Shown here in pieces: positions 53,401-62,147 of a DNA stretch of 64,000 bases. The notes beneath the pieces were generated by a model, which was not told the origin of the DNA, searched no databases, and worked only from the letters and a program-made list of their open reading frames with translations. Made by a program: the position numbers and the translations under genes. How positions within the stretch are numbered: position 1 is the stretch's first letter; every line of letters begins with the position of its first letter. This stretch comes from Levilactobacillus yonginensis (GTDB lineage Bacteria; Bacillota; Bacilli; Lactobacillales; Lactobacillaceae): positions 1-64,000 of the forward strand of contig NZ_RHNO01000013.1 in assembly GCF_003946265.1 (NCBI RefSeq). The letters are read 5' to 3'.

Positions 53401-53522
53401 TGGCACTTCTCTGGCCAACCATGATCTGGTTACAGAAGAAACACCTGATGGGCATCTCTCAATTGGATAACAACCAAGAGTTACAGGCGGTTGAAGATCC
53501 TAACGCTAATAACCATTCATAA
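50445..53522 (+). CDS. YhgE/Pip-type membrane protein
   Basis: 1025-residue protein of the YhgE/phage-infection-protein family. A membrane segment near residues 17-38 (ILISVLAIMFIPFLYCIFF) precedes a large external coiled-coil stalk. The stalk consists of about 20 degenerate GxxxLxxG/LTSG repeats (LTDGLNTYTTGVHTL, LSAGMPKLLNGTSQL, etc.). Five to six C-terminal membrane segments (ABC-2-like) end with KKHLMGISQLDNNQEL. Residues 430-560 are a Ser/Ala/Lys-rich insertion (GSNQPSDTSGSGTSNESE) with AT-rich codon use. The GTG at 50445 gives the best ribosome spacing. Homologues are phage receptors (Pip in lactococci) or export components. Confidence 0.88.
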   Translation: MNMIKGEWNYIRHNRLILISVLAIMFIPFLYCIFFLKSVWDPYGQTGSLPVAVVNQDQPVTYQGQKLNVGDQTVTNLKKNHQLGWKFVSAKTAADGLKHHKYYTVITFPKNFSANAATALNEHPKKMTFSYKTNGSANYIAQVMSEVGSSQLDSQIRSKVTKAYAQATFKQIYSVGKGMEKAATGSAKLKDGTVTLTDGLNTYTTGVHTLNNGLQQMKTSVGPLATGIQKLTTGSQTLKSGLGQYTSGVNAYTGGVSQLSAGMPKLLNGTSQLSAGAKKLNTGVYTYVDGVYQLNSGIGTLSSKVGPLASGVTKLSKGGKDLTSGLSKLDKNSSALKSGATQVNDGVVQLQTMMTQLAPSLSSLTKLTSNPAQLAALQGMLQKLQASGLMSSDKLSELSTQLNSLSGFNATTMSTELSGVQQLLGSDIAAIKAAKSQPTGSNQPSDTSGSGTSNESEISSAQTAANDAATKADALDKAVSGGNADDIKNAAQAAVAATKAAAAKTNAIKSTQSTSTTKADTTDNTAYDAAVNTLITDVAGVSAKIDEYKTSLSALAGLQDELPQLQGLLSEVAGAKLTSDDLKNMNDALVNLQANSAMINKLGSSSTDLAKLVKGTGDLSTGLDTYTAGVSQALKGSNQLSDGLTTMNKQIPTLTAGVTQLANGSKKLAKNGPALKSGSEQLSSNMSVLYSGLQTAAAGVNKLNANTPKLTAAGNQLNQGATQINSGLTQLNSKVPALTSGVTQLADGSQKLDDNSGQLMSGAKKLSDGNGTLAKSLKSGADQIQAQPLTSKTADMFAAPTKLKHESYSYVPNYGHALAPYVLSVALYVGALVFNFAFPIRKVSRKDGTATGWFFSKVSIGAVEALAMGLIEPALMMLGGLSVDHPGQMMLVSVLFAEASMFIVMFLSMLLDNPGRFIAMVLLMLQLGGSGGTFPMEVTNHFYNVVHPFLPMTYSILGFRQAITSGMSGMVGQAVWVLILFTILALALLWPTMIWLQKKHLMGISQLDNNQELQAVEDPNANNHS

Positions 53523-53536
53523 AAATAAGTTCTAAA

Positions 53537-53579
53537 TGAAGCGTCGCGAAGCTACTGGTTTCGTGACGCTTTTTGCGTA
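53537..53579 (+). terminator. Terminator after yhgE-type gene
   Basis: GAAGCGTCGCGAA...TTTCGTGACGCTTTTT. Confidence 0.85.
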
Positions 53580-53615
53580 TAATTGATTTCATAATGAGAA
53601 AAGAGGGAATTACTA

Positions 53616-54131
53616 ATGTCCGTAACCTTTCGTTTAGCCACGCCGGCTGACCAACCACGAATCGTGGCCATTTACAACGAGGCCATTGCCACTAAGCAGA
53701 GTACGGCAGATCTCACGCCCATGACGGTGGCGGAGCGCCAACCGTGGTTTCAGGAGTTTGATTCTCACCATTTTTCACTCTGGGTCATCGTCCATGAAAA
53801 TCAGGTCGTTGGTTACGTTGGTCTGGAACCCTACAGCGACCGTGCAGCGTACAGCCAAACGGCCGAAATTGCCCTCTATTTGGCCGCAGAAGCGCAGGGA
53901 ATGCACGTGGGCAGTCAGACACTCGACTGGGTGGCTAAAGTCGCTCCTAACCGCCAAATTACGACAATTATTTCTCGCATCTTTGGACATAACCAGGCGA
54001 GCCGTCGGTTATTTGAGAAGAAGGGCTATGAACGGTGGGGCCACTTGCCAGCCATCGCTGATATGGCGGGATTTTCAGCGGACTTGGAAGTCTACGGTCG
54101 GCATTTCGTGAAACCGAGCGGGGATGAATAG
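53616..54131 (+). CDS. GNAT-family N-acetyltransferase (PAT/Pat-like)
   Basis: 171-residue GNAT acetyltransferase. It has FRLATPADQPRIVAIYNEAI at the start, a WVIVHENQVVGYVGLEPYSDRAAYSQTAEIALYL core, acetyl-CoA-binding AEAQGMHVGSQTLDWVAK and NQASRRLFEKKGYERWGHLP. The length and YNEAI/AEI.. arrangement match phosphinothricin-acetyltransferase-like members. Substrate unknown. Stands alone. Confidence 0.88.
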   Translation: MSVTFRLATPADQPRIVAIYNEAIATKQSTADLTPMTVAERQPWFQEFDSHHFSLWVIVHENQVVGYVGLEPYSDRAAYSQTAEIALYLAAEAQGMHVGSQTLDWVAKVAPNRQITTIISRIFGHNQASRRLFEKKGYERWGHLPAIADMAGFSADLEVYGRHFVKPSGDE

Positions 54132-54329
54132 ACATGAAAACTGCCTTTGGATTTTCACAAACATTTAATCAAAGCAGACCCAATGCAGGATTACCTTTGC
54201 TAAATATCACATCTGTTATATGAAAATAGCCTGAAACATGTTAAAATATCCTCGTGTGGTTTTATGGATGACGGGTCTCACCCGTTAACTCGCTTCATAT
54301 CTCAGAGTATTCGACGGAGGCAAACATTT

Positions 54330-55130
54330 TTGAATAAACGACGGCCAAACCCCAAGCAGGTGCCTGACCCCAACGAACCCTTATGGCGGTCGACACTGCG
54401 GGTAGCCATGCCCCTTAACTTAAGTTACATCCCAATCGGGCTGGCTTGTGGGATTTTGCTTCATGCGGCAGGGTTCAATACCTTACTGACTGGATTAGTT
54501 TCGTTATTGATCTTTTCCGGTGGGGCACAATTTTTAATTGCCACGATGTTGACTATTAATTCCCCTCTACTTTCAATTGTCTTGATGCTATTCTTCTTGG
54601 AATTACGGTATGCGTTATTAAGTTCGAGTCTATCCCCTTACTTAAAAGGTCAATCCAACCGCTTTCTATTTATCTTCGCGGTCTCTCTTAACGATGAAAA
54701 TTACGCCATCAATTACTTGAAATTTGCCACTGATAAAAAGTGGACGGGTAAGGAAGCTCTGATGGTGGAGCACTATTCCTTACTGTTCTGGGCAGTCAGC
54801 AACGTTATCGGGAGTTTGATCGGTAGCGCCTTGAAGATTGACCTAGGAATCGTCAACTTTGCGTTAACGGCTTTGTTCATCTACATGATTGTGATGCAGA
54901 TCAAGAACCGACTGACCATTGTGATTTGTTTGATTTCCGGTGTGCTCGCCGCACTATGCATGATGTTGACCAAGAGTACGTTAGGGTTAGTTATTTCGAC
55001 CCTGATTGCCTCTCTGATCGGGTTCTTACTCGAGTCAACGTTGCGCAAGCGTTTGCCGGACAGCCATTGGTTGTGGCGTTTGCACAGTCCCGGATCAAAG
55101 AAATCGGCAGTCGAGAATACGGATAATTAG
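54330..55130 (+). CDS. azlC: AzlC-family branched-chain amino-acid exporter subunit
   Basis: 266-residue membrane protein, the large subunit of the AzlCD exporter. Start TTG at 54330 is chosen because GACGGAGG lies 9 nt upstream. A longer frame from 54264 has no ribosome site. Six to seven membrane segments contain AMPLNLSYIPIGLACGILLHAAG and FSGGAQFLIATM, the AzlC core (SGGAQF). FFLELRYALLSSSLSPYLKG and FAVSLNDENYA follow. It needs AzlD, encoded 18 nt downstream. Confidence 0.9.
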   Translation: MNKRRPNPKQVPDPNEPLWRSTLRVAMPLNLSYIPIGLACGILLHAAGFNTLLTGLVSLLIFSGGAQFLIATMLTINSPLLSIVLMLFFLELRYALLSSSLSPYLKGQSNRFLFIFAVSLNDENYAINYLKFATDKKWTGKEALMVEHYSLLFWAVSNVIGSLIGSALKIDLGIVNFALTALFIYMIVMQIKNRLTIVICLISGVLAALCMMLTKSTLGLVISTLIASLIGFLLESTLRKRLPDSHWLWRLHSPGSKKSAVENTDN

Positions 55131-55147
55131 GACACAGGAGACGCTAT

Positions 55148-55495
55148 ATGAGTACAGTTAATACGTGGACCAGTACGCAACACTTTTGGCTAATCATTCT
55201 AGGCTTTTTCGTTGCCTTCGTACCGCGCTTTCTTCCCCTGATGTTGTTCACCAAGCGGGCAATTCCCGAATGGTTCAACGAATGGATGAAGTATGTGCCG
55301 GTATCGTTATTTACGGCACTGGTGGTCAAGGATATCTTTATCAATAGCGAAAGCTATCAATTCATGTTCACCAAGTTCTCCGAAATGCTTGCAGCCATTA
55401 TTGTGGTGTTCATTGCGTACAGGACGCGGTCAATGGCACTTTCCGTAGTTGTCGGACTAATTGCTGTTTTCCTGTTGTCGATGGTTATTGCGTGA
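55148..55495 (+). CDS. azlD: AzlD-family exporter subunit
   Basis: 115-residue protein with four membrane segments. FVPRFLPLMLFTKRAIPEWFNEWMKYVPVSLFTALVVKDIF is the AzlD signature. It pairs with AzlC to export branched-chain amino acids. ACAGGAG precedes the ATG. Ends the two-gene operon. Confidence 0.92.
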   Translation: MSTVNTWTSTQHFWLIILGFFVAFVPRFLPLMLFTKRAIPEWFNEWMKYVPVSLFTALVVKDIFINSESYQFMFTKFSEMLAAIIVVFIAYRTRSMALSVVVGLIAVFLLSMVIA

Positions 55496-55511
55496 CTAAA
55501 TTTAACGAATA

Positions 55512-55549
55512 TGACGAAGGCGGAGCTGCTGGCTCCGTCTTTTTTGATG
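55512..55549 (+). terminator. azlCD terminator
   Basis: AGGCGGAGC-TGCTG-GCTCCGTCTTTTTT. Confidence 0.88.
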
Positions 55550-55800
55550 CTTTTTTTAGTGATGCGCTTATTTTTAAAATTAAGTTAATGATGTTCACCA
55601 TCTCTGGTGGAGACCAAGCATAGCACGTTTTCCATGCGAGAAACAGGAGAGATGAAAATCACGTGAATCGGTTTAGGGGCGATGCTACATGCGTAGAATT
55701 TTTGGCGGGATTTTGCGTAGTTCTTTAAAATGGGAAGACCTTTGGCTGGTTTAAAGGATGATGTTGCAGGTCATTTGTCGATAGATTGGGGGGTGTCTCT

Positions 55801-56034
55801 GTGGGACAGGTTATTTCGATTCAGTTTGATGCAGAACTTGATGCGTTACTGACTACGTATACAGAAAATCACGGAATGAATAAAGCGGAATACATTCAAC
55901 AAGTTGTGGGTAAAAGACTTGTGGAATGGAAGAGCGAACAGGATTTGAAGCAAGCACTGAAAGATTGGCAGGCTGACGGGTTTAAAACGAAGTCGTGGCG
56001 AGAGACACTAAGAGAGTTACATTTAGAGGATTAA
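55801..56034 (+). CDS. Orphan RHH-like antitoxin
   Basis: 77-residue small protein. Start GTG at 55801 with GGGGGGTG upstream. ISIQFDAELDALLTTYTENHGMNKAEYIQQVVGKRLVEW is a ribbon-helix-helix-like segment. The C-terminus (LKQALKDWQADGFKTKSWRETLRELHLED) resembles RelB/ParD-like tails. No toxin gene follows. The next 70 nt lead into a structured repeat, so the partner may have been lost or replaced. Confidence 0.65.
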   Translation: MGQVISIQFDAELDALLTTYTENHGMNKAEYIQQVVGKRLVEWKSEQDLKQALKDWQADGFKTKSWRETLRELHLED

Positions 56035-56103
56035 TTAAAACGAGACAATTTGAAGGTAAACATGTAGGTGATGATAAGGTTTGTAACAGTACATTGCGAT
56101 GTA

Positions 56104-56279
56104 GTTGTCGGTCGGCCGGTACAGAGTCCGGTGGCGGTAGTCTTAGGCGGGTGGGCTTTCCGGCCTTAGAGTACGGGTCAATCTTTGAAACTCGTACTTT
56201 GAGGTTCAAAGTTGCCCTGAAGACCGGGCCACAGGCTTCAGGTCTACCCCACGGGACGGCGTACCGGCCGACCGACAAC
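56104..56279 (-). repeat. Structured intergenic repeat, copy 13 (type I)
   Basis: Perfect 19-bp outer stem GTTGTCGGTCGGCCGGTAC (56104-56122) with its complement at 56261-56279. Hairpin CCTGAAG/CTTCAGG with a loop of the conserved type (ACCGGGCCACAGG), CTTTGAAACTCG/TGAGGTTCAAAG arm. Lies where a toxin gene might have been. Confidence 0.88.
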
Positions 56280-56304
56280 GGAATTGAACACAATCACAAT
56301 TCAA

Positions 56305-56358
56305 AACAAAAAGCACCGCCTCAACCAGTGATCAATCCGGTTGAAACGGTGCTTTTAA
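56305..56358 (-). terminator. cfa terminator
   Basis: On the minus strand AAAAGCACCGTTTCAACCGG...CTGGTTGAGGCGGTGCTTTTTG. Confidence 0.85.
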
Positions 56359-56399
56359 CATTCATATCGAGTGATCCGCGGTCACCCGATCTATTTGGC

Positions 56400-57596
56400 T
56401 TAGTCCGCTACCTTGGCGTGGGTTTCATCGTACATGTAATCACGCGTCATAGGTAACATCCGGGCTGAAGGGCCCTTAGAAATCAAATACTGAATCACGT
56501 CAATATTACCAGATTTGAAGGACGCAGCGCAAGCCTGTAGGTAAAGATCCCACATGCGGACGAAACGTTCGTCAAACATCTTGGTAACTTCGTCGCGGTG
56601 TTCGTTGAAGTTCTTGTCCCAAATTTCAACCGTCTTTTGGTAGTGACGGCGAAGGGGTTCCATATCATCGATCTGTAAACCGCTCTCGATGATGTGGGTG
56701 GTGTTTTCAATCAAGCCAGGAACGTAGCCACCTGGGAAGATCCATTTGTTCAACCAACCGTTGTTAGCGCCACCTTGTTGACGGGTGATTCCGTGAATCA
56801 AGGCAACCCCATCGTTCATCAGGTACTTTTGAACACAGTCGAAGTATTGGCCCAGGTTTTCTTGACCCACGTGTTCAAACATCCCAACGGAGGTGATGTA
56901 GTCCCACTTTTCGTTGCCTAATTCGCGGTAGTCTTCCAACCGGACTTCAGCAACGTCTTCGAGGCCTTCATCAGCGATGCGTTGGTTCACGTAGTCGAAT
57001 TGTTCCTGACTCAACGTGATCCCAGTAACGTGCAGACCATATTCCTTGGCAGCCGTCAACATCAGGGTTCCCCAGCCACATCCAATATCAAGCAACGTCT
57101 TGCCCGGTTGGGGGTTCAACTTCTTGATGATGTGGTGGACCTTGTTGACTTGGGCCGTGTAGAGGTCGTCGTCTGGCGTTTCAAAGTAGGCACAGGAATA
57201 AGTCATGGTGTCGTCCAACCAGAGATTGTAGAAGTTATTCCCAATATCGTAATGGTTTTGAACGTCAGCTTTGCTTTCCTTTTCGGTGTGCTTTTGCTTA
57301 GGCAGGAAGTGGATAAACTTCTTGTTATGGAAGAAACTGTCGGTGTTTTCGTAAGCCGCCGTCAGTAAGTCTTCCATACTGCCGTCAATCTCGATCTTAC
57401 CGTCCATGATGGCTTCCCCCAGCGCAATGGATGCGTTGCGAGAAATTTCCTTAATTGGAATGGCCTCATGAATTGTGATGGTGACTTCGGGAGTGCCAGT
57501 CCCATATACATCAGATGATCCGTCCCAATAGTTAACGCGAACGGGGATGTTAAAGGTGTGACTCAGAAACGTTTTGTAAAAAGTTTTTTCAAGCAT
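56400..57596 (-). CDS. cfa: Cyclopropane-fatty-acyl-phospholipid synthase
   Basis: 398-residue SAM-dependent enzyme that adds a methylene group to unsaturated membrane lipids. Start 57596 follows GGAAAGG. It has [32 protein letters not shown] (SAM loop), [27 protein letters not shown] and [16 protein letters not shown]. Internal [10 protein letters not shown] is the usual CFAS pattern. Expected role in acid and stress tolerance in lactobacilli. Confidence 0.96.
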   Translation of the reverse strand: MLEKTFYKTFLSHTFNIPVRVNYWDGSSDVYGTGTPEVTITIHEAIPIKEISRNASIALGEAIMDGKIEIDGSMEDLLTAAYENTDSFFHNKKFIHFLPKQKHTEKESKADVQNHYDIGNNFYNLWLDDTMTYSCAYFETPDDDLYTAQVNKVHHIIKKLNPQPGKTLLDIGCGWGTLMLTAAKEYGLHVTGITLSQEQFDYVNQRIADEGLEDVAEVRLEDYRELGNEKWDYITSVGMFEHVGQENLGQYFDCVQKYLMNDGVALIHGITRQQGGANNGWLNKWIFPGGYVPGLIENTTHIIESGLQIDDMEPLRRHYQKTVEIWDKNFNEHRDEVTKMFDERFVRMWDLYLQACAASFKSGNIDVIQYLISKGPSARMLPMTRDYMYDETHAKVAD

Positions 57597-57801
57597 GTCT
57601 GGGGTCCTTTCCGGTTTCGGTGTCAATGACAGGAAACAAAATTACCTAGCCATTATACGCCAATTACCCCCCTTAACGTAAGGGTGACGACTTGATGTAA
57701 GCGGTTAACCTTTGCTTTTGGTGAGAGTATTTCCAAATGTAGGCGGACACGGTGTCAGCATGGTATAATGAAAGTACAATTAACCAGCGGAGGTCTTCAT
57801 T

Positions 57802-58698
57802 TTGAAAAAATGGGTATGGGTCGTGGCAACAATCGTGGTGGCACTGCTGATTGGTGGTTACGCATATTCGAATCATCATGCGACAGCCAAAGAGTACCAG
57901 GCGGCAATGGCCAACGGGCGGACAGCCATTCAAAGTAAACACTACACGCAAGCGGAAAGTTACTTCCAGAACGCTTTAAAGCGTCGGTTGAACGATAAGA
58001 CCGCACAGACGTATTTGACACAGACACAACGGTACGTGGCCGCTGATAGTGCCATGGATTCCTTGAAGTTTGATAACGCTGAGAAGCACTACCAAGACGT
58101 CAAGGGTATGACCGGTGGGTCCAAGGTCTTAGTTACGAGAGCCAAGGCGGCGTACAAGAACGTCAAAGTGGTTCGCAATAACGCTAAGCAATTCAAGAAG
58201 ATTTTGAGTAAGGCCCAGGGCGAGAACAAAGCCTTGAACTACGGGCAGTCGAACACGACGTTGGATGAATTATTCACGAACGCTAAGTTCAAGCAAAAGT
58301 ACTACAAGGACATCTACGCTCAGGTGTTGGCCCTTCGTAAGGCCAACAATGCCGGTCAAACGAGTCAAGTGACGTCCGATGCAACGACGGATACGTCTTC
58401 CAGCAATCAAGGTGGTAGTGATACGGCTACTAGCAGTTCCAGTGCTGGTTTGACGTCTGCTGAACAGGCAGCGGCGAACAACTACTCCGGCACCAATGAG
58501 TACACCGTGACGAAGAAGCAAAAGGAATTGAACGGTAAGGTCATTACGGACGGGCAAATCAGTAGCGCCCGGAAGACCATCAACGCAGCTGGTGGCCAGG
58601 CAAACGCCATGAGTGATCAGGACGTCCGGGTCGCTTTACAATCAGCAAGTAAGAAGGGCATGTCTTTAACCAAGTACGCCCAACAATATTTGAAATAA
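57802..58698 (+). CDS. Membrane-anchored TPR-like protein
   Basis: 298-residue protein. TTG start at 57802 with GCGGAGG upstream. Residues 4-22 (VWVVATIVVALLIGGYAY) form an N-terminal membrane anchor. Helical repeats with NGRTAIQSKHYTQAESYFQNALKRRLNDKTAQTYL resemble TPR units at about 35-110. A Ser/Thr linker (about 200-225) follows. C-terminal region (SAEQAAANNYSGTNEYTV, VALQSASKKGMSLTKYAQ) is not recognised. Orientation outside-facing is inferred. Confidence 0.65.
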   Translation: MKKWVWVVATIVVALLIGGYAYSNHHATAKEYQAAMANGRTAIQSKHYTQAESYFQNALKRRLNDKTAQTYLTQTQRYVAADSAMDSLKFDNAEKHYQDVKGMTGGSKVLVTRAKAAYKNVKVVRNNAKQFKKILSKAQGENKALNYGQSNTTLDELFTNAKFKQKYYKDIYAQVLALRKANNAGQTSQVTSDATTDTSSSNQGGSDTATSSSSAGLTSAEQAAANNYSGTNEYTVTKKQKELNGKVITDGQISSARKTINAAGGQANAMSDQDVRVALQSASKKGMSLTKYAQQYLK

Positions 58699-58706
58699 GC
58701 ATCAGT

Positions 58707-58758
58707 AATAGACGCCACATCGGTTAACGTAGGTTAGCTGGTGCGGGCGTCTATTTTT
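58707..58758 (+). terminator. Terminator after TPR-like gene
   Basis: AATAGACGCC...GGGCGTCTATTTTTA. Confidence 0.8.
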
Positions 58759-59135
58759 AGTCTAAACTTACCTTTTTGAACGAAACACTCCCGAAACTTA
58801 ACCCGATTGGTAAGTTAGCAAACAAATAGTTTCGGTGGGTGTATAATTAATTTGATTGGTGGATTAGTTATTTTAATGACATAAACCCCACAGTGACGCT
58901 GGTTTCCCGGACATTCAACGTTTAAACCAGTAAAAAAGTTCACGAGTCATTATTTATAACAAATTGGTATGGTTGGCTTACTATAGACTTAGAATCAGAA
59001 TCTACAAAGGGGGTGGGTAACACGGCCCCCGAAAAATAGCGGGTGAGCACCAATCTTGGGGGATGGGCGACCTAATAACTGATTTGATTCCCGAATCACC
59101 AAAGCTATTTGGGGGAGCAGTGTTACCAGAAAATT
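58759..59135 (+). promoter_or_regulatory. Long leader region of the ROK gene
   Basis: About 375 nt with no accepted gene. It holds a GGGGGTG...CGGCCCCC hairpin near 59010-59030 and a G-rich stretch. A short frame from GTG at 59120 (LPENYDYQQTHHAYNQ) has GGGGGAG in front and could be a leader peptide. Regulatory meaning unknown. Confidence 0.35.
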
Positions 59136-60320
59136 ATGATTATCAACAAACACATCATGCGTACAACCAATGAGAAACAGGTTTTACAGCAGATCGTGAA
59201 TGCTGGGCCAATTTCTCGTAGTCAAATTTCAAGAAATCTCTGTTTGAATAAGGTGACGGTCTCTGACATCTACAGTCAATTACTCAGTGAAGGGTTGATC
59301 CGTGAGGTTGGTCACGGTGTTAGTACCCGGAACGGTGGTAGAAAACCAGTTATGGCATTGCTAAACGTGGGGTATGGTTATGTCATTAGTATTAACATTT
59401 TGCGGTCACGCTTCTCGATGATTGCCTGCCGGCTAGATGGTCGGTCTGAGAATTATCAAAGCGTGTCGACCCGCGACGTTGATCTGACGACCGTGTTGGA
59501 CATGATCGACGAACGCATTGCGGCCACCATTGCGGCCAGCGAGACCAAGCTATTAGGTATCTCGTTTGGACTGGATGGTGTCATTTACGACAACCAGATT
59601 CTGGGTGCCTCACTGAAGGGCTTTAAGAACTTTGATTTAGCGAAATACTTCAGTGACAAGTTCCAGGTGCCGGTCGTCTTGGAAAACTTGGCGAACGAGT
59701 CCGCTATCTACGAACGCGACTTCTCCGGCAAGGGCGTTTACAACAACCTGATTTCCGTGACGATTAGAGATCAGGTCTCCGCCGGCATTATTACCGAGGG
59801 GCACCTGTACCGAGGCCATAACGGCGAGGCTGGTAACATCGGGTCCTGCCCATTGGCGGACCGTTATGAAGAAAAGACGTCGGACACCGTCAACCATTAC
59901 GTGGCGGAGCGACCAGTCCTTCAGAAAATTATGGCGTACCAGAAGCTCGACCGGGTCGACGTTAACCGGATTCGGCGTGACTACCTGGGGCACCGGCCAG
60001 AGTTGTTGGCAATTCTGGATGAATTTGCCTTCTACTTGGCAAAAGTGTTGGGCAACCTGTCCAATACCTTTGCGCCGGACGCTATCGTGGTCAACGCGCC
60101 AATCTTGGAACTCCTGCCAGAAATCATGGATAAGGTGCGGACTTACGTGGACAGCATGGCCATCATGCGTAAGGCACCGATGATTTTAACGAAGAACGCG
60201 AAGGAAGCCTCCCTGATGGGTGGGGCCTCCGCTATCATCCACAAGGCTTTGGCCTTGGACGACCTGCAACTGACGTTTGGCAATCAGCGGTCGGCGGTTC
60301 TAGAAGAAGTTGAATCTTAA
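59136..60320 (+). CDS. ROK-family transcriptional regulator/sugar kinase-like protein
   Basis: 394-residue ROK protein. The N-terminal winged-helix (KHIMRTTNEKQVLQQIVNAGPISRSQISRNLCLNKVTVSDIYSQLLSEG) precedes an ASKHA-type sugar-binding domain with ISFGLDGVIYDN, VVLENLANESAIYERDF, HLYRGHNGEAGNIGS (ROK signature region, HNGEAGNIG) and VVNAPILELLP. The Cys-rich zinc motif of ROK kinases is absent, so regulation rather than phosphorylation is likely. The start at 59136 is by similarity to related proteins (no good ribosome site). Probably senses a sugar such as xylose, not proven. Confidence 0.85.
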   Translation: MIINKHIMRTTNEKQVLQQIVNAGPISRSQISRNLCLNKVTVSDIYSQLLSEGLIREVGHGVSTRNGGRKPVMALLNVGYGYVISINILRSRFSMIACRLDGRSENYQSVSTRDVDLTTVLDMIDERIAATIAASETKLLGISFGLDGVIYDNQILGASLKGFKNFDLAKYFSDKFQVPVVLENLANESAIYERDFSGKGVYNNLISVTIRDQVSAGIITEGHLYRGHNGEAGNIGSCPLADRYEEKTSDTVNHYVAERPVLQKIMAYQKLDRVDVNRIRRDYLGHRPELLAILDEFAFYLAKVLGNLSNTFAPDAIVVNAPILELLPEIMDKVRTYVDSMAIMRKAPMILTKNAKEASLMGGASAIIHKALALDDLQLTFGNQRSAVLEEVES

Positions 60321-60362
60321 AATAAGAGAATGAGCAGAATGCTCGCATGAATGAGAAAATGG

Positions 60363-60402
60363 GGAAGCTGAGTCCGTTGGGACTGGGCTTCTTTTTTTGG
60401 TG
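60363..60402 (+). terminator. Terminator after ROK gene
   Basis: GAAGCTGAGTCC-GTTG-GGACTGGGCTTCTTTTTTT. Confidence 0.85.
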
Positions 60403-60538
60403 ATAGCGTCAAAATTAGCTGACCGAGGCGGCTAAGACTGATGGTTGGCAAACACGCTGGGTTGCCTGACAAAAATACTAGGGAATCTGCCCCCTTAGGG
60501 TATAATGAGGATATTGAGGAACAGAGGGAGGACCACAA

Positions 60539-61621
60539 GTGAGTTTATGGCAACGCTTCGTTGAAAACGTCCAGCTCCGGCGATTTACGGTGCTGGCACT
60601 ATTGATATTTGTCCTATGGTTGATTCGGTCGGAAATGAACATGATTCTATTGACGTTCATTTTTACTTTTCTGGTGCTACAGCTGGTTAAGGCGATTCGT
60701 AAGGTGGTTAAATTGCCGCCTGCGCTGATTGTGACGGTGACATACGTGTTAGTCATCGGTGGCCTGTACTGGGCGGTAACGACCTATCTGCCACAGATTA
60801 TGACGTCGTCGATCCACGGGGTCGAGAACTTGTATAAGTTCTACCAGAAACCGGGGAACGATCAGAACGAAATCATTCGCTACGTGACCAATTACATTAA
60901 CAATACCAACTTCATGAGTCAGCTCCAGAGTGGGGCAAAGATCGTCTTGACCTACATCTCAACGATTGGGTCGTTCGGGGTCACGCTGTTCATGTCGATG
61001 ATTTTGAGTTTCTTCTTCACCATTGAGAGCAAACAGATGACGGCGTTCTCCAAACGTTTTCTGACGAGTACGTACGGCTGGTTCTTTGAAGATATCAATT
61101 TCTTTGCGACTAAGTTCGTGAATACGTTTGGGGTTGTGCTGGAAGCGCAATTCTTTATTGCCCTGTGCAACACTGTGATTACGACGGTGGTGCTGGCAAT
61201 TATGGGGATGCCTCAGTTGCCAACGTTGGCCATCATGATCTTTATCCTGAGCCTGATTCCTGTGGCCGGGGTCATCGTTTCCATCGTCCCGTTGGCGATT
61301 CTGGGGTATTCAGTTGGTGGCTTCCGCTACGTGGTCTACATTTTGGTCATGATGGTGGTCGTTCACGCGTTGGAAGCCTACGTGCTGAATCCTAAATTCA
61401 TGTCGAGTCGAACGGAACTGCCCATCTTCTACACTTTCGTAGTGCTGTTGGCGGGGGAACAACTCTTTGGCGTTTGGGGTCTGATCGTTGGGGTCCCAAT
61501 CTTTACGTTCTTCTTGGATATCCTGGGTGTACGACCGGTGCATGGGTTGCACCAGGCACCGCATGTCGATGTCAAAAAGCTCAAGGAGTATCGGCGGAAC
61601 CATAGTAACGATGAACACTAG
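60539..61621 (+). CDS. AI-2E family transporter
   Basis: 360-residue membrane protein, GTG start at 60539 after GAGGGAGG. Eight or so membrane segments with the AI-2E pattern (MILLTFIFTFLVLQLVKAI, VLVIGGLYWAVTTYLPQIM, SFFFTIESKQM, GMPQLPTLAIMIFILSLIPVAGVIVSIVPLAILGYSVGG, YVLNPKFMSSRTELPIFYTFVVLLAGEQLFGVWGLIVGVPIF). Family members export AI-2 or act as Na+/H+ antiporters. Substrate unassigned. Confidence 0.9.
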   Translation: MSLWQRFVENVQLRRFTVLALLIFVLWLIRSEMNMILLTFIFTFLVLQLVKAIRKVVKLPPALIVTVTYVLVIGGLYWAVTTYLPQIMTSSIHGVENLYKFYQKPGNDQNEIIRYVTNYINNTNFMSQLQSGAKIVLTYISTIGSFGVTLFMSMILSFFFTIESKQMTAFSKRFLTSTYGWFFEDINFFATKFVNTFGVVLEAQFFIALCNTVITTVVLAIMGMPQLPTLAIMIFILSLIPVAGVIVSIVPLAILGYSVGGFRYVVYILVMMVVVHALEAYVLNPKFMSSRTELPIFYTFVVLLAGEQLFGVWGLIVGVPIFTFFLDILGVRPVHGLHQAPHVDVKKLKEYRRNHSNDEH

Positions 61622-61635
61622 TCTTTGCTTGGGAT

Positions 61636-61826
61636 GGCCGCCTGTGGCCGCCAGGGATGGTGACGCTGCTGTGGGGACCGGAGCAAGCCTGAGGGGCGGT
61701 CTTGCTCCTCGACTTGAAACCTCGGAAAGTCACCGAGTTTCCAAGCTCGTCCCGTGGCCTAACCTCGGCAATTCACCGAGGTAATGCCACCGTCACAGCC
61801 GGTCACCATCTCTGACGACCTCCGGC
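61636..61826 (+). repeat. Structured intergenic repeat, copy 14 (type I)
   Basis: Outer stem CAGGGATGGTGAC (61652-61664) with GTCACCATCTCTG (61802-61814), one G-T pair. Arms GAGCAAG/CTTGCTC with loop CCTGAGGGGCGGT, CTTGAAACCTCGG/CCGAGTTTCCAAG, and ACCTCGG/CCGAGGT. Confidence 0.88.
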
Positions 61827-61976
61827 TACGTTAGTGGGTTGCGGTGATACTGGCGTTACACCGACTGATGCAACTGTGGGTTGGCTGGACGAGCTGTTTA
61901 TCTGCAATCGAGTGGATAAGTGCTTGCGTAGTTGGTGCTGGTAGTATCTTAGACTCTATAAATTCAAATAAATGGA

Positions 61977-62022
61977 ATGGCGTCATTGCAGGGGAATCTT
62001 GCGATGACGCCGTTTTTCTTAG
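61977..62022 (+). terminator. Terminator upstream of gpmA
   Basis: AATGGCGTCATTGC...GCGATGACGCCGTTTTTCT. Confidence 0.85.
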
Positions 62023-62147
62023 CCATTGTTAATTAATTTCAAGAAGAAAGCGGATACATGAAAATGCCGCGACAATTAGGCTGAAATTTGCCGGTAGATG
62101 GTGTAAAATAAGACGGATAATACAAGAAAAGAAAGAGGTCATAAGTG

